From the NCBI GenBank assembly GCA_023415205.1, contig JAEZLR010000029.1, forward strand, positions 253,699 through 317,698: DNA of 64,000 nt, read 5' to 3'. Below, one piece after another: positions 7,868 through 16,154 of this stretch (positions are counted from its first letter, which is position 1; every line of letters starts with the position of its first letter). The translations under genes were made by a program, and so were the position numbers. A model generated the notes under the pieces. The model worked only from the letters and a program-made list of their open reading frames with translations. It was not told the DNA's origin and did not search any database. The DNA comes from Bacillota bacterium. GTDB taxonomy: Bacteria > Bacillota > Clostridia > DSM-8532.

Positions 7868-8813
7868 GGCCTACCCCCAAATGAACATACTCTGTATATA
7901 GCTGTTCCGCCTGCTTATAAGCAAATTCCCTAACGGCGTAAAAATCCGGAATAACTCCAAACTGCCGTATATTCAATCCCGAGGCTACATTGGCCATTAT
8001 CCCCACCATCAAGGGATCCTTGCCCTCACAGAATGCGTAAAGTGCTGATCCAGTCGAGGTATTTCCACACCCTGTGGGATCGATCTCTTTATCCGTGGGC
8101 GCACTGGGTACAAAATAAACCTTCTCCTTGCTCAGTGTATAAAGACCTTTTTTCCCAACCCGGAAAAGCGTCATTGCTACAGGCATTTGCTTTAAGTGCT
8201 CAATACACTCATCCTCGGTTTTCACATCAAAAAGCGTTTTTGCTTCATTGAGATTGATGGAGAAAATGTCTACCGACTCCATAGCCGAAAGAACCTGGGG
8301 GAGAAATTTCTTGTGGGAGCTGGGCTCCTCTATCTCCCACATCACCTTAAAGCCATCTCTTTTCTTGAAGGCCTTCAGCTTTCGCCAGAACACCGTGTCA
8401 CAATTCTGTGCCAGATAGATCCCCTTGACCTTTTTCCCTTCAGTAAATTGCGCAATTTCCTCAGGGCTCGTTTTCATATAGCCAAGATCCTGATGCCAAT
8501 CACTTCTATAATGCTTGATCGTACTATCGCTCTGGTAGGTCCCGTCCTCGTTGTAGAGGAGGAAGGAATGGTTGCTGACATCACACTTTACTTTAATTCC
8601 GTCAGTAATGACGTTGTTGCGCTTGATCCAGGGCTCAAATATGGCCAAAGAATCCTCCCCCACATTGCTCACCTGTATGACGCTGTCCGTCCAAACACGG
8701 ACACCGCTATAGGCAAACGTGGCCGGGCCACCGATATGACTGGTGTTGCTGGTGGTTCCATCTGCAAAACGTACCTCATCAATCATAACGTTTCCTGCTA
8801 CTACATAATCCAT
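7860..8813 (-). CDS. PfkB/ribokinase-family protein 2 with Asn in place of the catalytic Asp
   Basis: 317-residue paralogue of the kinase encoded just downstream. Shared landmarks are GNVMIDEV at the N-terminus, HIGGP (26-30), NLNEA (187-191) and DPTGCGNTSTG (245-255) with Asn251 where most PfkB kinases have the catalytic Asp. Overlapping the downstream paralogue by 8 bp, it is surely co-translated with it, so the two may form a heterodimer (ribokinase-type enzymes are commonly dimers) or act on two substrates. It follows the ABC permease gene by 20 bp, linking it directly to the importer. Confidence 0.85.
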   Translation of the reverse strand: MDYVVAGNVMIDEVRFADGTTSNTSHIGGPATFAYSGVRVWTDSVIQVSNVGEDSLAIFEPWIKRNNVITDGIKVKCDVSNHSFLLYNEDGTYQSDSTIKHYRSDWHQDLGYMKTSPEEIAQFTEGKKVKGIYLAQNCDTVFWRKLKAFKKRDGFKVMWEIEEPSSHKKFLPQVLSAMESVDIFSINLNEAKTLFDVKTEDECIEHLKQMPVAMTLFRVGKKGLYTLSKEKVYFVPSAPTDKEIDPTGCGNTSTGSALYAFCEGKDPLMVGIMANVASGLNIRQFGVIPDFYAVREFAYKQAEQLYTEYVHLGVGHD

Positions 8814-8833
8814 AACAAAACCCCTACTGCATC

Positions 8834-9763
8834 TTATTTCCCTAGCTGTTTCAACCGGGCTTTTTTATTTTGAATAATTGAGAGAATGACCAAGCCGATA
8901 ACCGTTGACAGATAGGGTATCATCTGCACTAACTGGAATCTGAAGTTCAGTGTCTGCAAGGCTATGGACAGAGCATCGGTAAGACCAAAGAACACAGAGG
9001 ACAGCACCGTCAGAAGAACATTACCATTGGCCAGGTTAGTGGCTGAAATTCCGATGAATCCTCGTCCTGCAGTCATGTTCTGTGCCCAATAGGACAGATA
9101 GCCCATAGACATAAAAGCACCGCCCAGCGCAGCAAACACACCCGAATAGATAAAGGCGCTGAACTTGACTCTCTTGACGTTAATACCTACAGAAGCCGCG
9201 GCGTTGGGGTTAAAACCGATGGCACGGATTCTAAGTCCTGTTTTGGTACGGAAAACAAAAACCCAGGTAAGGAAAGCGATAAGAAAAGCAACGTAGGTGA
9301 GCGCATTATGCCCCGACAAAATGCCTCCCAATACGGGAATGTCCTTGAGCAAAGGGATGTCCCAATTGGGGAACACAAAGCTGTTCAGGCCTTGGGTACT
9401 GCTTTTCGTATTGGTCAGGGCAAACAGAACATAGATGGTTCCGCCCATGGCCAGCTGATTTAATGAAATACCTGTCAGCATCATATCTGCATCAATGATA
9501 ATATTCATATATCCCATGATCAGAGAGATGAGGACGCCTCCGATGATAGCTCCGAGAACACCGCCCCAAAGACTCTGAGTCCAAGCACTAAATAATACCC
9601 CAATTAAGCTGGAAGAGAGCAGAATGCCTTCCAAGGCCATATTTATCTGGCCGCCATGCTTTGAAATCAGTGCCCCCATGGCGCAATAAATCAGTGGTGT
9701 GGACATACGAATGACCGAGAAGCCAAACCCGATCAGGTAATCAAGCGTTAAAAATGATCCCAT
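8834..9763 (-). CDS. ABC importer permease, BMP/nucleoside type (YufQ/NupQ-like)
   Basis: 309-residue integral membrane protein with about nine hydrophobic segments, of the branched-chain permease fold used by BMP-type nucleoside and sugar importers. The segments INMALEGILLSSSLIGV and GINVKRVKFSAFIYSGVFAALGG are typical of the second (YufQ-like) permease. The gene follows the other permease by 15 bp, with AAGGAGAGG before the ATG at 9763. Together with the next two upstream genes and the lipoprotein it completes one ABC importer. Known relatives carry purine or other nucleosides, but that specificity should not be assumed here. Confidence 0.88.
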   Translation of the reverse strand: MGSFLTLDYLIGFGFSVIRMSTPLIYCAMGALISKHGGQINMALEGILLSSSLIGVLFSAWTQSLWGGVLGAIIGGVLISLIMGYMNIIIDADMMLTGISLNQLAMGGTIYVLFALTNTKSSTQGLNSFVFPNWDIPLLKDIPVLGGILSGHNALTYVAFLIAFLTWVFVFRTKTGLRIRAIGFNPNAAASVGINVKRVKFSAFIYSGVFAALGGAFMSMGYLSYWAQNMTAGRGFIGISATNLANGNVLLTVLSSVFFGLTDALSIALQTLNFRFQLVQMIPYLSTVIGLVILSIIQNKKARLKQLGK

Positions 9764-9778
9764 GATTCACCTCTCCTT

Positions 9779-10879
9779 TCATTTCAAAGTACTGCGAGCC
9801 GCAGCTTTTAAGAGCTCTTCCTGCTTTGCCACCTTAACAATGGCCTTTTGACGGTAGGAAGAAAGGAAGCTGCCCGCTGCGACAAGCATGATGATAATGG
9901 ATTGTATGACCTGAACAAATTCAAGGGGAACATCGGTGGTCTGACCAACGATATCCGCACCGATTCGAATATAGGCCAATACAAAAGCAACAACAGGAAT
10001 GAGGAGAGGATTGCCTTTTGCCATAAGTGCCAGAGACATACCGTCGAAGCCATAGCCTGTTTGAGCCAGCCAGATGAAACGATCGTACTTGCCCAGGGTT
10101 TCTATGGTTCCACCGATTCCAGCGGCAGCACCACCGATGCACTGTGCCAGAATAGTGATAAAAACAACACTTACTCCCGAATACTTTGCAAAATTAGGAT
10201 TCTTGCCCACAAGCCTCATTTGATAGCCCAGTTTGGTTCTGTATAAGAACCAGTAAGCAAAAATAATCAATCCGATGGCCACAAATAGACCCGTGTGAAC
10301 GTAGGTGCGCTTAATAAAGGAGGTGAGCCTTGCCGCATCAGGTATGGCATCAGAGCCTACAAAGGTTTTCTTTTCGTCGCGCATCCAATAGTAGAGGATG
10401 TATATTCCCGCAAAAGTTAGAACATAGTTGAGCATGATGGTGACAACAACGATATTAGTCTTCCACTTAGCTTCAAGGGCTGCCGGAACGGCTCCGCACA
10501 AGGCGCCAACCAAAGCACCGATAACAATCAGTACGATGGGGAATACCACCGGCGGGAGATTGGGGGTGAGCTGAGTGGCAACAAAGGTGATAAAGGAGGC
10601 TGCAAGGAACAGGGCTCCCTCACCGATTAGATTGAACTTGGAAACCGATAGCATAAAGCACATTCCGACCCCTGTACACATGACCGGAATCATGTATTCA
10701 ATCATAGTTCCAATACGACGAATGCCATCAAAGGGCTTGAACATGTAAATAGAAATGGTCCGAATAGGGTCATCGCTGATGAAAACAATGCAGAGCAGCG
10801 ATAATATAAAGCCTATCAATATGGCGATAACGGTTCGGATTAAGTCAAAATACTTAATGATTAATTTATTTAACTTCAT
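9779..10879 (-). CDS. ABC importer permease, BMP/nucleoside type (YufP/NupP-like)
   Basis: 366-residue membrane protein, the larger permease of the pair. An N-terminal hydrophobic segment (residues about 12-34) is followed by the branched-chain permease core with FNLIGEGALFLAASFITFVA and YDRFIWLAQTGYGFDGMSLAL as characteristic stretches. Its ATG at 10879 overlaps the stop of the ATPase gene as ATGA, so the two are translationally coupled. It would form a heteromeric channel with the permease at 8834-9763. Confidence 0.88.
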   Translation of the reverse strand: MKLNKLIIKYFDLIRTVIAILIGFILSLLCIVFISDDPIRTISIYMFKPFDGIRRIGTMIEYMIPVMCTGVGMCFMLSVSKFNLIGEGALFLAASFITFVATQLTPNLPPVVFPIVLIVIGALVGALCGAVPAALEAKWKTNIVVVTIMLNYVLTFAGIYILYYWMRDEKKTFVGSDAIPDAARLTSFIKRTYVHTGLFVAIGLIIFAYWFLYRTKLGYQMRLVGKNPNFAKYSGVSVVFITILAQCIGGAAAGIGGTIETLGKYDRFIWLAQTGYGFDGMSLALMAKGNPLLIPVVAFVLAYIRIGADIVGQTTDVPLEFVQVIQSIIIMLVAAGSFLSSYRQKAIVKVAKQEELLKAAARSTLK

Positions 10880-12432
10880 AATAGCGACCTCGTTATTTCC
10901 TCCGGAGCCATTTCCTTCAGCCCCAGCATATATTCGCCAAGCTCGTCCTCCGTCACCTTTGAAGCATCTTCAAAGTAAGCCACTATCTTTCCCTCACTCA
11001 TAACAATGAGGCTGTCGGAAACCTCCATGACTTCATTTAAGTCTGCGGAAACCAAAAGAACGGAAAGGTTGTTCTGGCGCGTCAGCTCAATCAATTTCCT
11101 CCGGATAAATTCAGTTGCCCCTACGTCAATGCCTCGGGTAGGCTGGTTGGCAACAATAATGTCCGCACCGCTGGTGAACTCCCGGGCGACAACAACCTTT
11201 TGGATATTACCTCCGGAAAGCTCCCGCACTAGGTCGTCCGGCCCATTGCACTTAATGTTAAATTCCTCAATATATTGTGTGACAATCTTGTTGATTTCTT
11301 TTCGCTTGAGCATAACCTTACCTGAAAAGTCCTTTTTAAAGAACCGATCAGAGATGAGATTTTCGGCTATGGTGGACAAGGGCGAGCATCCAAAAGTCAT
11401 GCGATCCTCGGAGATGTTGGCAATGCCTAATTCACGCAGTTGTTTGATGGTCATACCCCGAATGCTTTTGCCCTTAATGGCAATCTCACCGCGAGTAATC
11501 GTACGAAGTCCTGTTAAAATCTCACACAACTCATTCTGTCCATTGCCCTCAACACCGGCAATTCCCAATATTTTGCCGCGCCTAAGTGAAAAGGAGACAT
11601 CCGTTAAGAGATTTTTCCCAAAGGAATTGGTGTAAGACAGGTGCTCAATGCGACCCACCTCTTCCCCTACATTGGCTTGATCTTTTTCGATATTCAGAAA
11701 AACGTCACGCCCCACCATCATGTTGGACAGCTCCTGAGGAGTATAATCCTTCACGCTGCCACTTCCGATAACCCTGCCCCTTCGCAGAACGGTAAAGCGG
11801 TCACAAAGCTCCTTAACCTCATTGAGCTTGTGAGAGATAAAAATGATGGTATGCCCCGACGCTCTTAAGTTTTTAAGCTCAACAAATAGCTCCCGGGTCT
11901 CTTGAGGGGTAAGCACTGCAGTAGGTTCATCAAGAACCAGAATTTCAGCGCCTCTCAGCAGAGCCTTGAGTATTTCAATTTTTTGTTTGGTGGCAACTGA
12001 TACATCCCCCACAAGAGCCGTAGGATCAACCTTTAGGTTATATTTCTCTGATAGCTCCCGGGTAATCTGAAAAGCTTTATTTTTATCAAAAAAAGTACCT
12101 GACTTTGTCGGTTCGCTGCCCAATACGATGTTCTCTGCAACAGTGAGTTCATCAACCAGCATAAAGTGCTGATGAACCATTCCGACACCATGGTTAATGG
12201 CATCCAGGGCGCCTTTAAATTTCATTTCCTTGCCCTTGATAAAAATCTTACCTTCTGTCGCATCCTCAAAACCAAACAGAATTTTCATCAGGGTTGTTTT
12301 GCCTGCCCCGTTTTCTCCCATCAGGGCATGAATCTCGCTTTTTGTACAATCAAAAGTAACCTCATGGTTTGCTATAAAGCCATTTGAATATACTTTTGTA
12401 ATTTTATCCATTAATAATATTTGTTCAGGCAT
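10876..12432 (-). CDS. ABC importer ATPase with two nucleotide-binding domains (YufO/NupO-like)
   Basis: 518-residue double ATPase. Domain 1 has Walker A GENGAGKTTLMKILFG (residues about 37-52) and Walker B ILVLDEPTAVLT; domain 2 has a degenerate Walker A (GVEGNGQNELCEILTG) and an intact signature LSGGNIQKVVVAREF. This asymmetry is normal for sugar and nucleoside ABC ATPases of the RbsA/YufO class. The open frame extends to an ATG at 12453, but the one at 12432 (MPEQILL) has GGTGA about 5 bp upstream and the outer one has no site. It powers the permeases encoded immediately downstream. A strong hairpin separates it from the binding-protein gene. Confidence 0.9.
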   Translation of the reverse strand: MPEQILLMDKITKVYSNGFIANHEVTFDCTKSEIHALMGENGAGKTTLMKILFGFEDATEGKIFIKGKEMKFKGALDAINHGVGMVHQHFMLVDELTVAENIVLGSEPTKSGTFFDKNKAFQITRELSEKYNLKVDPTALVGDVSVATKQKIEILKALLRGAEILVLDEPTAVLTPQETRELFVELKNLRASGHTIIFISHKLNEVKELCDRFTVLRRGRVIGSGSVKDYTPQELSNMMVGRDVFLNIEKDQANVGEEVGRIEHLSYTNSFGKNLLTDVSFSLRRGKILGIAGVEGNGQNELCEILTGLRTITRGEIAIKGKSIRGMTIKQLRELGIANISEDRMTFGCSPLSTIAENLISDRFFKKDFSGKVMLKRKEINKIVTQYIEEFNIKCNGPDDLVRELSGGNIQKVVVAREFTSGADIIVANQPTRGIDVGATEFIRRKLIELTRQNNLSVLLVSADLNEVMEVSDSLIVMSEGKIVAYFEDASKVTEDELGEYMLGLKEMAPEEITRSLL

Positions 12433-12526
12433 TACTTCACCGTCCCAATTCATTGAATAAGTTCCAGAACAATGTTCCTGACATGAATCATGTGGCTAAC
12501 CTTTAAAATAGGACTCATAGAATAAA

Positions 12527-12569
12527 GACAATGGTCAACCAGAGTCAATGGCTCCAGTTGACCATTGTC
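12527..12569 (-). terminator. strong hairpin after the binding-protein gene (attenuating terminator)
   Basis: Perfect 13-bp arms (GACAATGGTCAAC at 12527-12539 and its complement at 12557-12569) with a 17-nt loop. Read on the minus strand it lies about 30 nt after the lipoprotein stop and is followed by TTTATTCT. It probably lets the binding protein be made in excess over the downstream transporter and enzymes. Confidence 0.75.
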
Positions 12570-12600
12570 ATAGCCCCCCATTACTGGATAATGACAAGGA

Positions 12601-13725
12601 TTACTGAATCTTTACAGAATTTTTAAGAGCCTGATATGAAGCATCATCCATAGATGTACCTGTTTCGTCAAAGAAAGATGCTGCCTTCATTTCACCCTTT
12701 TCAAATTTCACAAAAAGTTCTTCCATCTCTTTTTGAATAGCCTCGGGAACGCTCTTCTTGTAAATATCATTTCTTACGAAGGTAGCACCGCCATTGGCAA
12801 CGCCATAAACCTCAACAGTACCCCAGCCTATCTGTTCGCCCTTGGAGATTCTCTCAAGTGCGTAGTAAGCCATATAACCCCAGTCCTTAATAGCAGATGT
12901 CATAATACAGTTAGCTTGAGCGTCGTCTTTGCCTACGAAGGGTAAAGCCATGTCAACGTCAACGCCTATACCCCAGTTGCCGCTTGCTTTAGCCGCATCA
13001 AGGATACCATAAGAAGCAGGACCGGCGATGGCATAAACGATATCAGCGCCCTGACGGTATTGTGCAAGAGCAATTTCTTTAGCCTTTGCCTGGTCAACGA
13101 AGTCACCAATGGCACCGACAGCCACCTGGATATTGGGGTTGGCAGCCTTAGCACCGTCTATGTATCCAACAATAAAGTCACACAAAACAGGGTATTCAAC
13201 ACCAACAATACCGCCTATTTTTCCGGTCTTGCTCATTTTTGCAGCAAGATAACCAACCAGGAAGGAACACTCATTCTGCTTAGCCATACATCCAACCCAG
13301 TTCTTCAAGCCCTCGATGTCGGGCTGATCCAGAGGAGCATCCAGGGTGATGTACTTGATGTCAGGATTTTCATGAGCTGAAGCAACTGCAACGTCAACCA
13401 AACCTGATCCGGAACCGCAGATGATGATATCGGGCTCCTGATCAACAGCTTCGGCCATTGCCGCATTAAACTTGGCAGGATCAGTGGGGCATTCAATGTA
13501 GACATATTCCATACCAAAGTCTGCGGCGCCTTTTATCGCCCCTTCATTGATAGCGTCTGCAGTTGAGTTATCACCTAATTTTGATCCAAGGTAAACTACT
13601 TTGAGTGGATTCTGATTGGATGAAGAGCTTCCCGGTGAGGGGGCGCTACCGCCGTTACTGCCACCGCACGCAACCATGGAGAGGGAAATTGCTAAGATCA
13701 GTACAAGTGCCAATAGTCTTTTCAT
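12601..13725 (-). CDS. BMP-family substrate-binding lipoprotein of the ABC importer
   Basis: 374-residue lipoprotein, first gene of the minus-strand operon. The signal peptide MKRLLALVLILAISLSMVAC ends in a lipobox whose Cys20 would be lipid-anchored, followed by a Gly/Ser-rich linker. The mature part is a BMP/PnrA-type two-lobed binding protein (KVVYLGSKLGDNSTADAIN near the start, GADIVYAIAGPASYGILDAA in the middle). Relatives bind nucleosides, autoinducer-like sugars or other small ligands. The ATG at 13725 is 8 bp from AAAGGAG; the longer frame would begin upstream of the promoter and can be excluded. A sigma-A promoter is visible at 13800-13828. Confidence 0.9.
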   Translation of the reverse strand: MKRLLALVLILAISLSMVACGGSNGGSAPSPGSSSSNQNPLKVVYLGSKLGDNSTADAINEGAIKGAADFGMEYVYIECPTDPAKFNAAMAEAVDQEPDIIICGSGSGLVDVAVASAHENPDIKYITLDAPLDQPDIEGLKNWVGCMAKQNECSFLVGYLAAKMSKTGKIGGIVGVEYPVLCDFIVGYIDGAKAANPNIQVAVGAIGDFVDQAKAKEIALAQYRQGADIVYAIAGPASYGILDAAKASGNWGIGVDVDMALPFVGKDDAQANCIMTSAIKDWGYMAYYALERISKGEQIGWGTVEVYGVANGGATFVRNDIYKKSVPEAIQKEMEELFVKFEKGEMKAASFFDETGTSMDDASYQALKNSVKIQ

Positions 13726-13799
13726 TTTCATTTCTCCTTTTGAACTTTTTTTGATCTTTTTCTGAATGTTTTGTGTGAGTTTTGGTGGATCATATGGAT

Positions 13800-13828
13800 A
13801 TTTTACCAACAACTCCTTCAATAGTCAA
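13800..13828 (-). promoter_or_regulatory. sigma-A promoter of the BMP/ABC/PfkB/SIS/YjbQ operon
   Basis: On the minus strand TTGACT (13823-13828) and TAAAAT (13800-13805) are separated by exactly 17 bp. Transcription would start near 13793, giving a leader of about 70 nt. Confidence 0.8.
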
Positions 13829-13842
13829 CGACATTTTTTATA

Positions 13843-13860
13843 TTTCGACTAATTTCGACT
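13843..13860. promoter_or_regulatory. tandem TTTCGACT repeat, candidate repressor operator
   Basis: TTTCGACT occurs at 13843-13850 and again at 13853-13860, one helical turn apart, just upstream of the minus-strand -35 box and about 50 bp upstream of the plus-strand promoter. The geometry suits the DeoR-type regulator encoded at 2324. An alternative reading is a degenerate pair of Spo0A boxes. Confidence 0.5.
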
Positions 13861-13909
13861 TTTAATAAATTCAATTTTTTGCCATTTTGATTTATTTTAT
13901 CCCATCCGC

Positions 13910-13939
13910 TTGACTTTTAGTTCAAATTTGAGTTACATT
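13910..13939 (+). promoter_or_regulatory. probable promoter of the permease-BtpA pair
   Basis: TTGACT at 13910-13915 and TACATT at 13934-13939, spacing 18 bp. The -35 is good, the -10 moderate. Confidence 0.5.
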
Positions 13940-14014
13940 AAAGCAGTAAATTCAATATTTCTTCATCATACTGCTGATTAAAATTCATAAAAGATTCACG
14001 AAGGAGCACTTTTT

Positions 14015-15019
14015 ATGGCAACTTACTTTTCAACCACGACTTCCATTCTTCTTACTCTGTTTGCGGCTGCTCTTTGGGGCAGTTGGATGCAAGTTGTAAA
14101 GCTAAAGCGCAATTATCCCATTACAGGTATCATCTTCTGGCTATATACCTTCGCCTTTGTCTTTATATGGATAATTACTTTAGCTCTGTCTCCGGCCCTT
14201 TTGCCTGATGGAATTATTTCTGCTACTGTCAGCCAATCCAAGCTTGTGGGGGAGATATTGCTAGGCGGCGCCATGATGTCCATGGGCATATATTTTAATC
14301 TGGTAGTAATGAACAGTATCGGCCTCATGCTTTCTACAACCATTTCAGGAGCCGTGGGAAGCCTCTTGGGTATTTTTACTTCCATCTCCAAAGAAGGACT
14401 ACCTGATAAACCTTTCGCCTTGGCCATGATTATTGCCACAGCGGTGATTTTTCTGCTGGCCAGCTATGTGTGCACCTATGCCTCTCAGATGTGTGGAAAA
14501 GACCGGGCAGCAGCCAAAGGACTGGATACTAAAATAAAGAGCAAAAGCCCCGTCACCCTTCCCATCATTCTAATGATTTTACTCAATGCTGTACTGACCA
14601 ATGGATGGTCCATCGGTACGGCCAGCGGAACCGCTGCCGGATTCCCACCTATTTTGACTACCGCTTATCTGTGCACAGGCTCTTTCCTAAGCGTTTTTAT
14701 TATTACAGGCATCACTTTCACAATCACCAAGCAATGGAAGACCGTTTTCTGTATCGGGGAAAGCAAGCGCCCTATATTGCTCAGTTGTATATCCGGGCTT
14801 TGCCATTACGGCGGCAACCTCATCTCCATCTACTGCATGCCCGCCATTAGTGCCACCATATCCTTTCTGTTCGGGCGCACCGCTAATCTTTGGACATACT
14901 TCTGGGGCTTCTATTATAAAGAATTTGCGGGAGCCAAAAGAAAAACCCTGGTTATCCTGTTTTCCGGGATCTTTCTTTACTTTATGGGTCTGGCCTTTTT
15001 ATTCCTTTATAGCTACTAG
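14015..15019 (+). CDS. DMT-superfamily sugar permease, GRP/RhaT-like
   Basis: 334-residue membrane protein with about ten hydrophobic helices. The first helix carries AAALWGSWMQVVKLKRNYP, the WGSW pattern seen in glucose/ribose porters and the rhamnose symporter RhaT, and glycine-rich helices such as TISGAVGSLLGIFTSISKEG follow. It would be a proton- or sodium-coupled carrier in the cytoplasmic membrane. AAGGAG lies 7-11 bp before the ATG at 14015. It is transcribed away from the ABC operon and followed by the btpA-like gene after 79 bp, so a second, low-energy uptake route (or an exporter) for the same compound is plausible. Confidence 0.8.
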   Translation: MATYFSTTTSILLTLFAAALWGSWMQVVKLKRNYPITGIIFWLYTFAFVFIWIITLALSPALLPDGIISATVSQSKLVGEILLGGAMMSMGIYFNLVVMNSIGLMLSTTISGAVGSLLGIFTSISKEGLPDKPFALAMIIATAVIFLLASYVCTYASQMCGKDRAAAKGLDTKIKSKSPVTLPIILMILLNAVLTNGWSIGTASGTAAGFPPILTTAYLCTGSFLSVFIITGITFTITKQWKTVFCIGESKRPILLSCISGLCHYGGNLISIYCMPAISATISFLFGRTANLWTYFWGFYYKEFAGAKRKTLVILFSGIFLYFMGLAFLFLYSY

Positions 15020-15098
15020 CCGTAGGACGAACACTATTTCTGGCATTAATCCTTCACTTTAAGTGAGCAAAATCTATACATAAAGAGAGGTAAAGAAG

Positions 15099-15893
15099 AT
15101 GTTCAAAGAGTCATTAGGGAAAAAATTAGTATTTGGTTTGATCCATTTAAAGCCCTTTCCAGGAACGCCTTACTATAAGGAAGGCGATCTGGACCTATCT
15201 ATGGAAAAAGCAATTGCCAACGCCAAGGCACTCATTGAGGGCGGCGCCGATGGATGCCTTATACAATCGGTGGACAAGGTCTATCCGGCAACCGATGATA
15301 CCGATTATGTACGTGTGTCCTCTTTGGCCGTTATTGCCCAGGAGGTAAGACGTATGGCCGGCCCCGATTTCAAGATTGGCGTACAGCTTATGTGGAACTG
15401 TATCACGCCTTCTTTAGCAGTTGCAAAGGCCTGTAAGGCAGATTTTACCCGCTGCACCGCCCTTATCGGTACCACAGAGTCCATTTTTGGAAGAGTGGAA
15501 GCCAATCCCCTGAAGATCATGAATTACAGAAACAGCATTCATGCACAGACTGTTGATATGATCGCAGAGATTTCAGGCTATCATTTCCTGGGCGAGTATG
15601 ACAAAGCAAACCTCCAGTCTCTTGCAAGAGGAGCTATGACTGTGGGCGCCAATGCTGTTGAGATCTACCATAAGGACGAAGAGCTTAACAATCGCATGGT
15701 CATGGATGTCAAGGAGCTTTCCAGTGACATCCCCGTGGTGCTTGGAGGCGGTACCGATGTTGAGAATGTTCAGCGCCGTATGAAGCATGCAGATGCCGTT
15801 CTTGTGGGAAGATGCTTTGAAAACGGAAATTGGGGCGGCAACATTGATGCTGAAATCGTTAAGGAATATGTAGGAAGACTACGCTCCATTTAG
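15099..15893 (+). CDS. BtpA/SgcQ-family TIM-barrel protein
   Basis: 264 residues of the BtpA family (COG0434), which includes SgcQ of the E. coli sgc sugar cluster and the cyanobacterial protein once linked to photosystem I assembly; no enzymatic reaction is established. The N-terminus reads GLIHLKPFPGTPYY (family GMIHLxPLPGSP), and the C-terminus ends in a phosphate-loop-like VVLGGGTDVENVQRRMKHAD and VLVGRCFEN. A GAGAGG site precedes the ATG at 15099. A photosynthetic role is out of the question here; its place opposite the kinases and SIS proteins argues for a sugar-phosphate-handling enzyme such as an aldolase or epimerase-like lyase. Confidence 0.85.
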   Translation: MFKESLGKKLVFGLIHLKPFPGTPYYKEGDLDLSMEKAIANAKALIEGGADGCLIQSVDKVYPATDDTDYVRVSSLAVIAQEVRRMAGPDFKIGVQLMWNCITPSLAVAKACKADFTRCTALIGTTESIFGRVEANPLKIMNYRNSIHAQTVDMIAEISGYHFLGEYDKANLQSLARGAMTVGANAVEIYHKDEELNNRMVMDVKELSSDIPVVLGGGTDVENVQRRMKHADAVLVGRCFENGNWGGNIDAEIVKEYVGRLRSI

Positions 15894-15924
15894 TCCATAA
15901 TCAATTTAAGAAAACATGAAACGA

Positions 15925-15978
15925 AAAAGAGCGAACATCCACGATTTCATAGCAGATCAGGGCGTTCGCTCTTTTATT
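15925..15978 (+). terminator. rho-independent terminator after the btpA-like gene
   Basis: 12-bp arms AAAAGAGCGAAC (15925-15936) and complement (15964-15975) ending in TTTT; the loop is 27 nt, long but the stem is perfect. Confidence 0.75.
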
Positions 15979-16154
15979 TATGAAGCGTTATAACGTTTAA
16001 AATGTTTTCGATCCGCAGTGGGCTTGAATGATTCCTTTTGTCATTTCCCATATTCACCATTAAGAAAATGGCATAATATCATGGTTTTATATTATATAGT
16101 CTTGTAATGAATCCTTGCCTGACATAAAATGTAATTCCGTAAGGAGGCTTTTTC

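Noticed and set aside
8196..8873. 225-residue plus-strand reading frame
   Set aside because: Antisense to the second PfkB-type gene and its upstream junction; composition is that of a reversed coding strand.
11006..11635. 209-residue plus-strand reading frame
   Set aside because: Antisense to the ABC ATPase; Ser/Arg-rich and without domain features.
13726..13821. N-terminal extension of the BMP lipoprotein
   Set aside because: It would place the start upstream of the mapped promoter and destroy the lipoprotein signal peptide.
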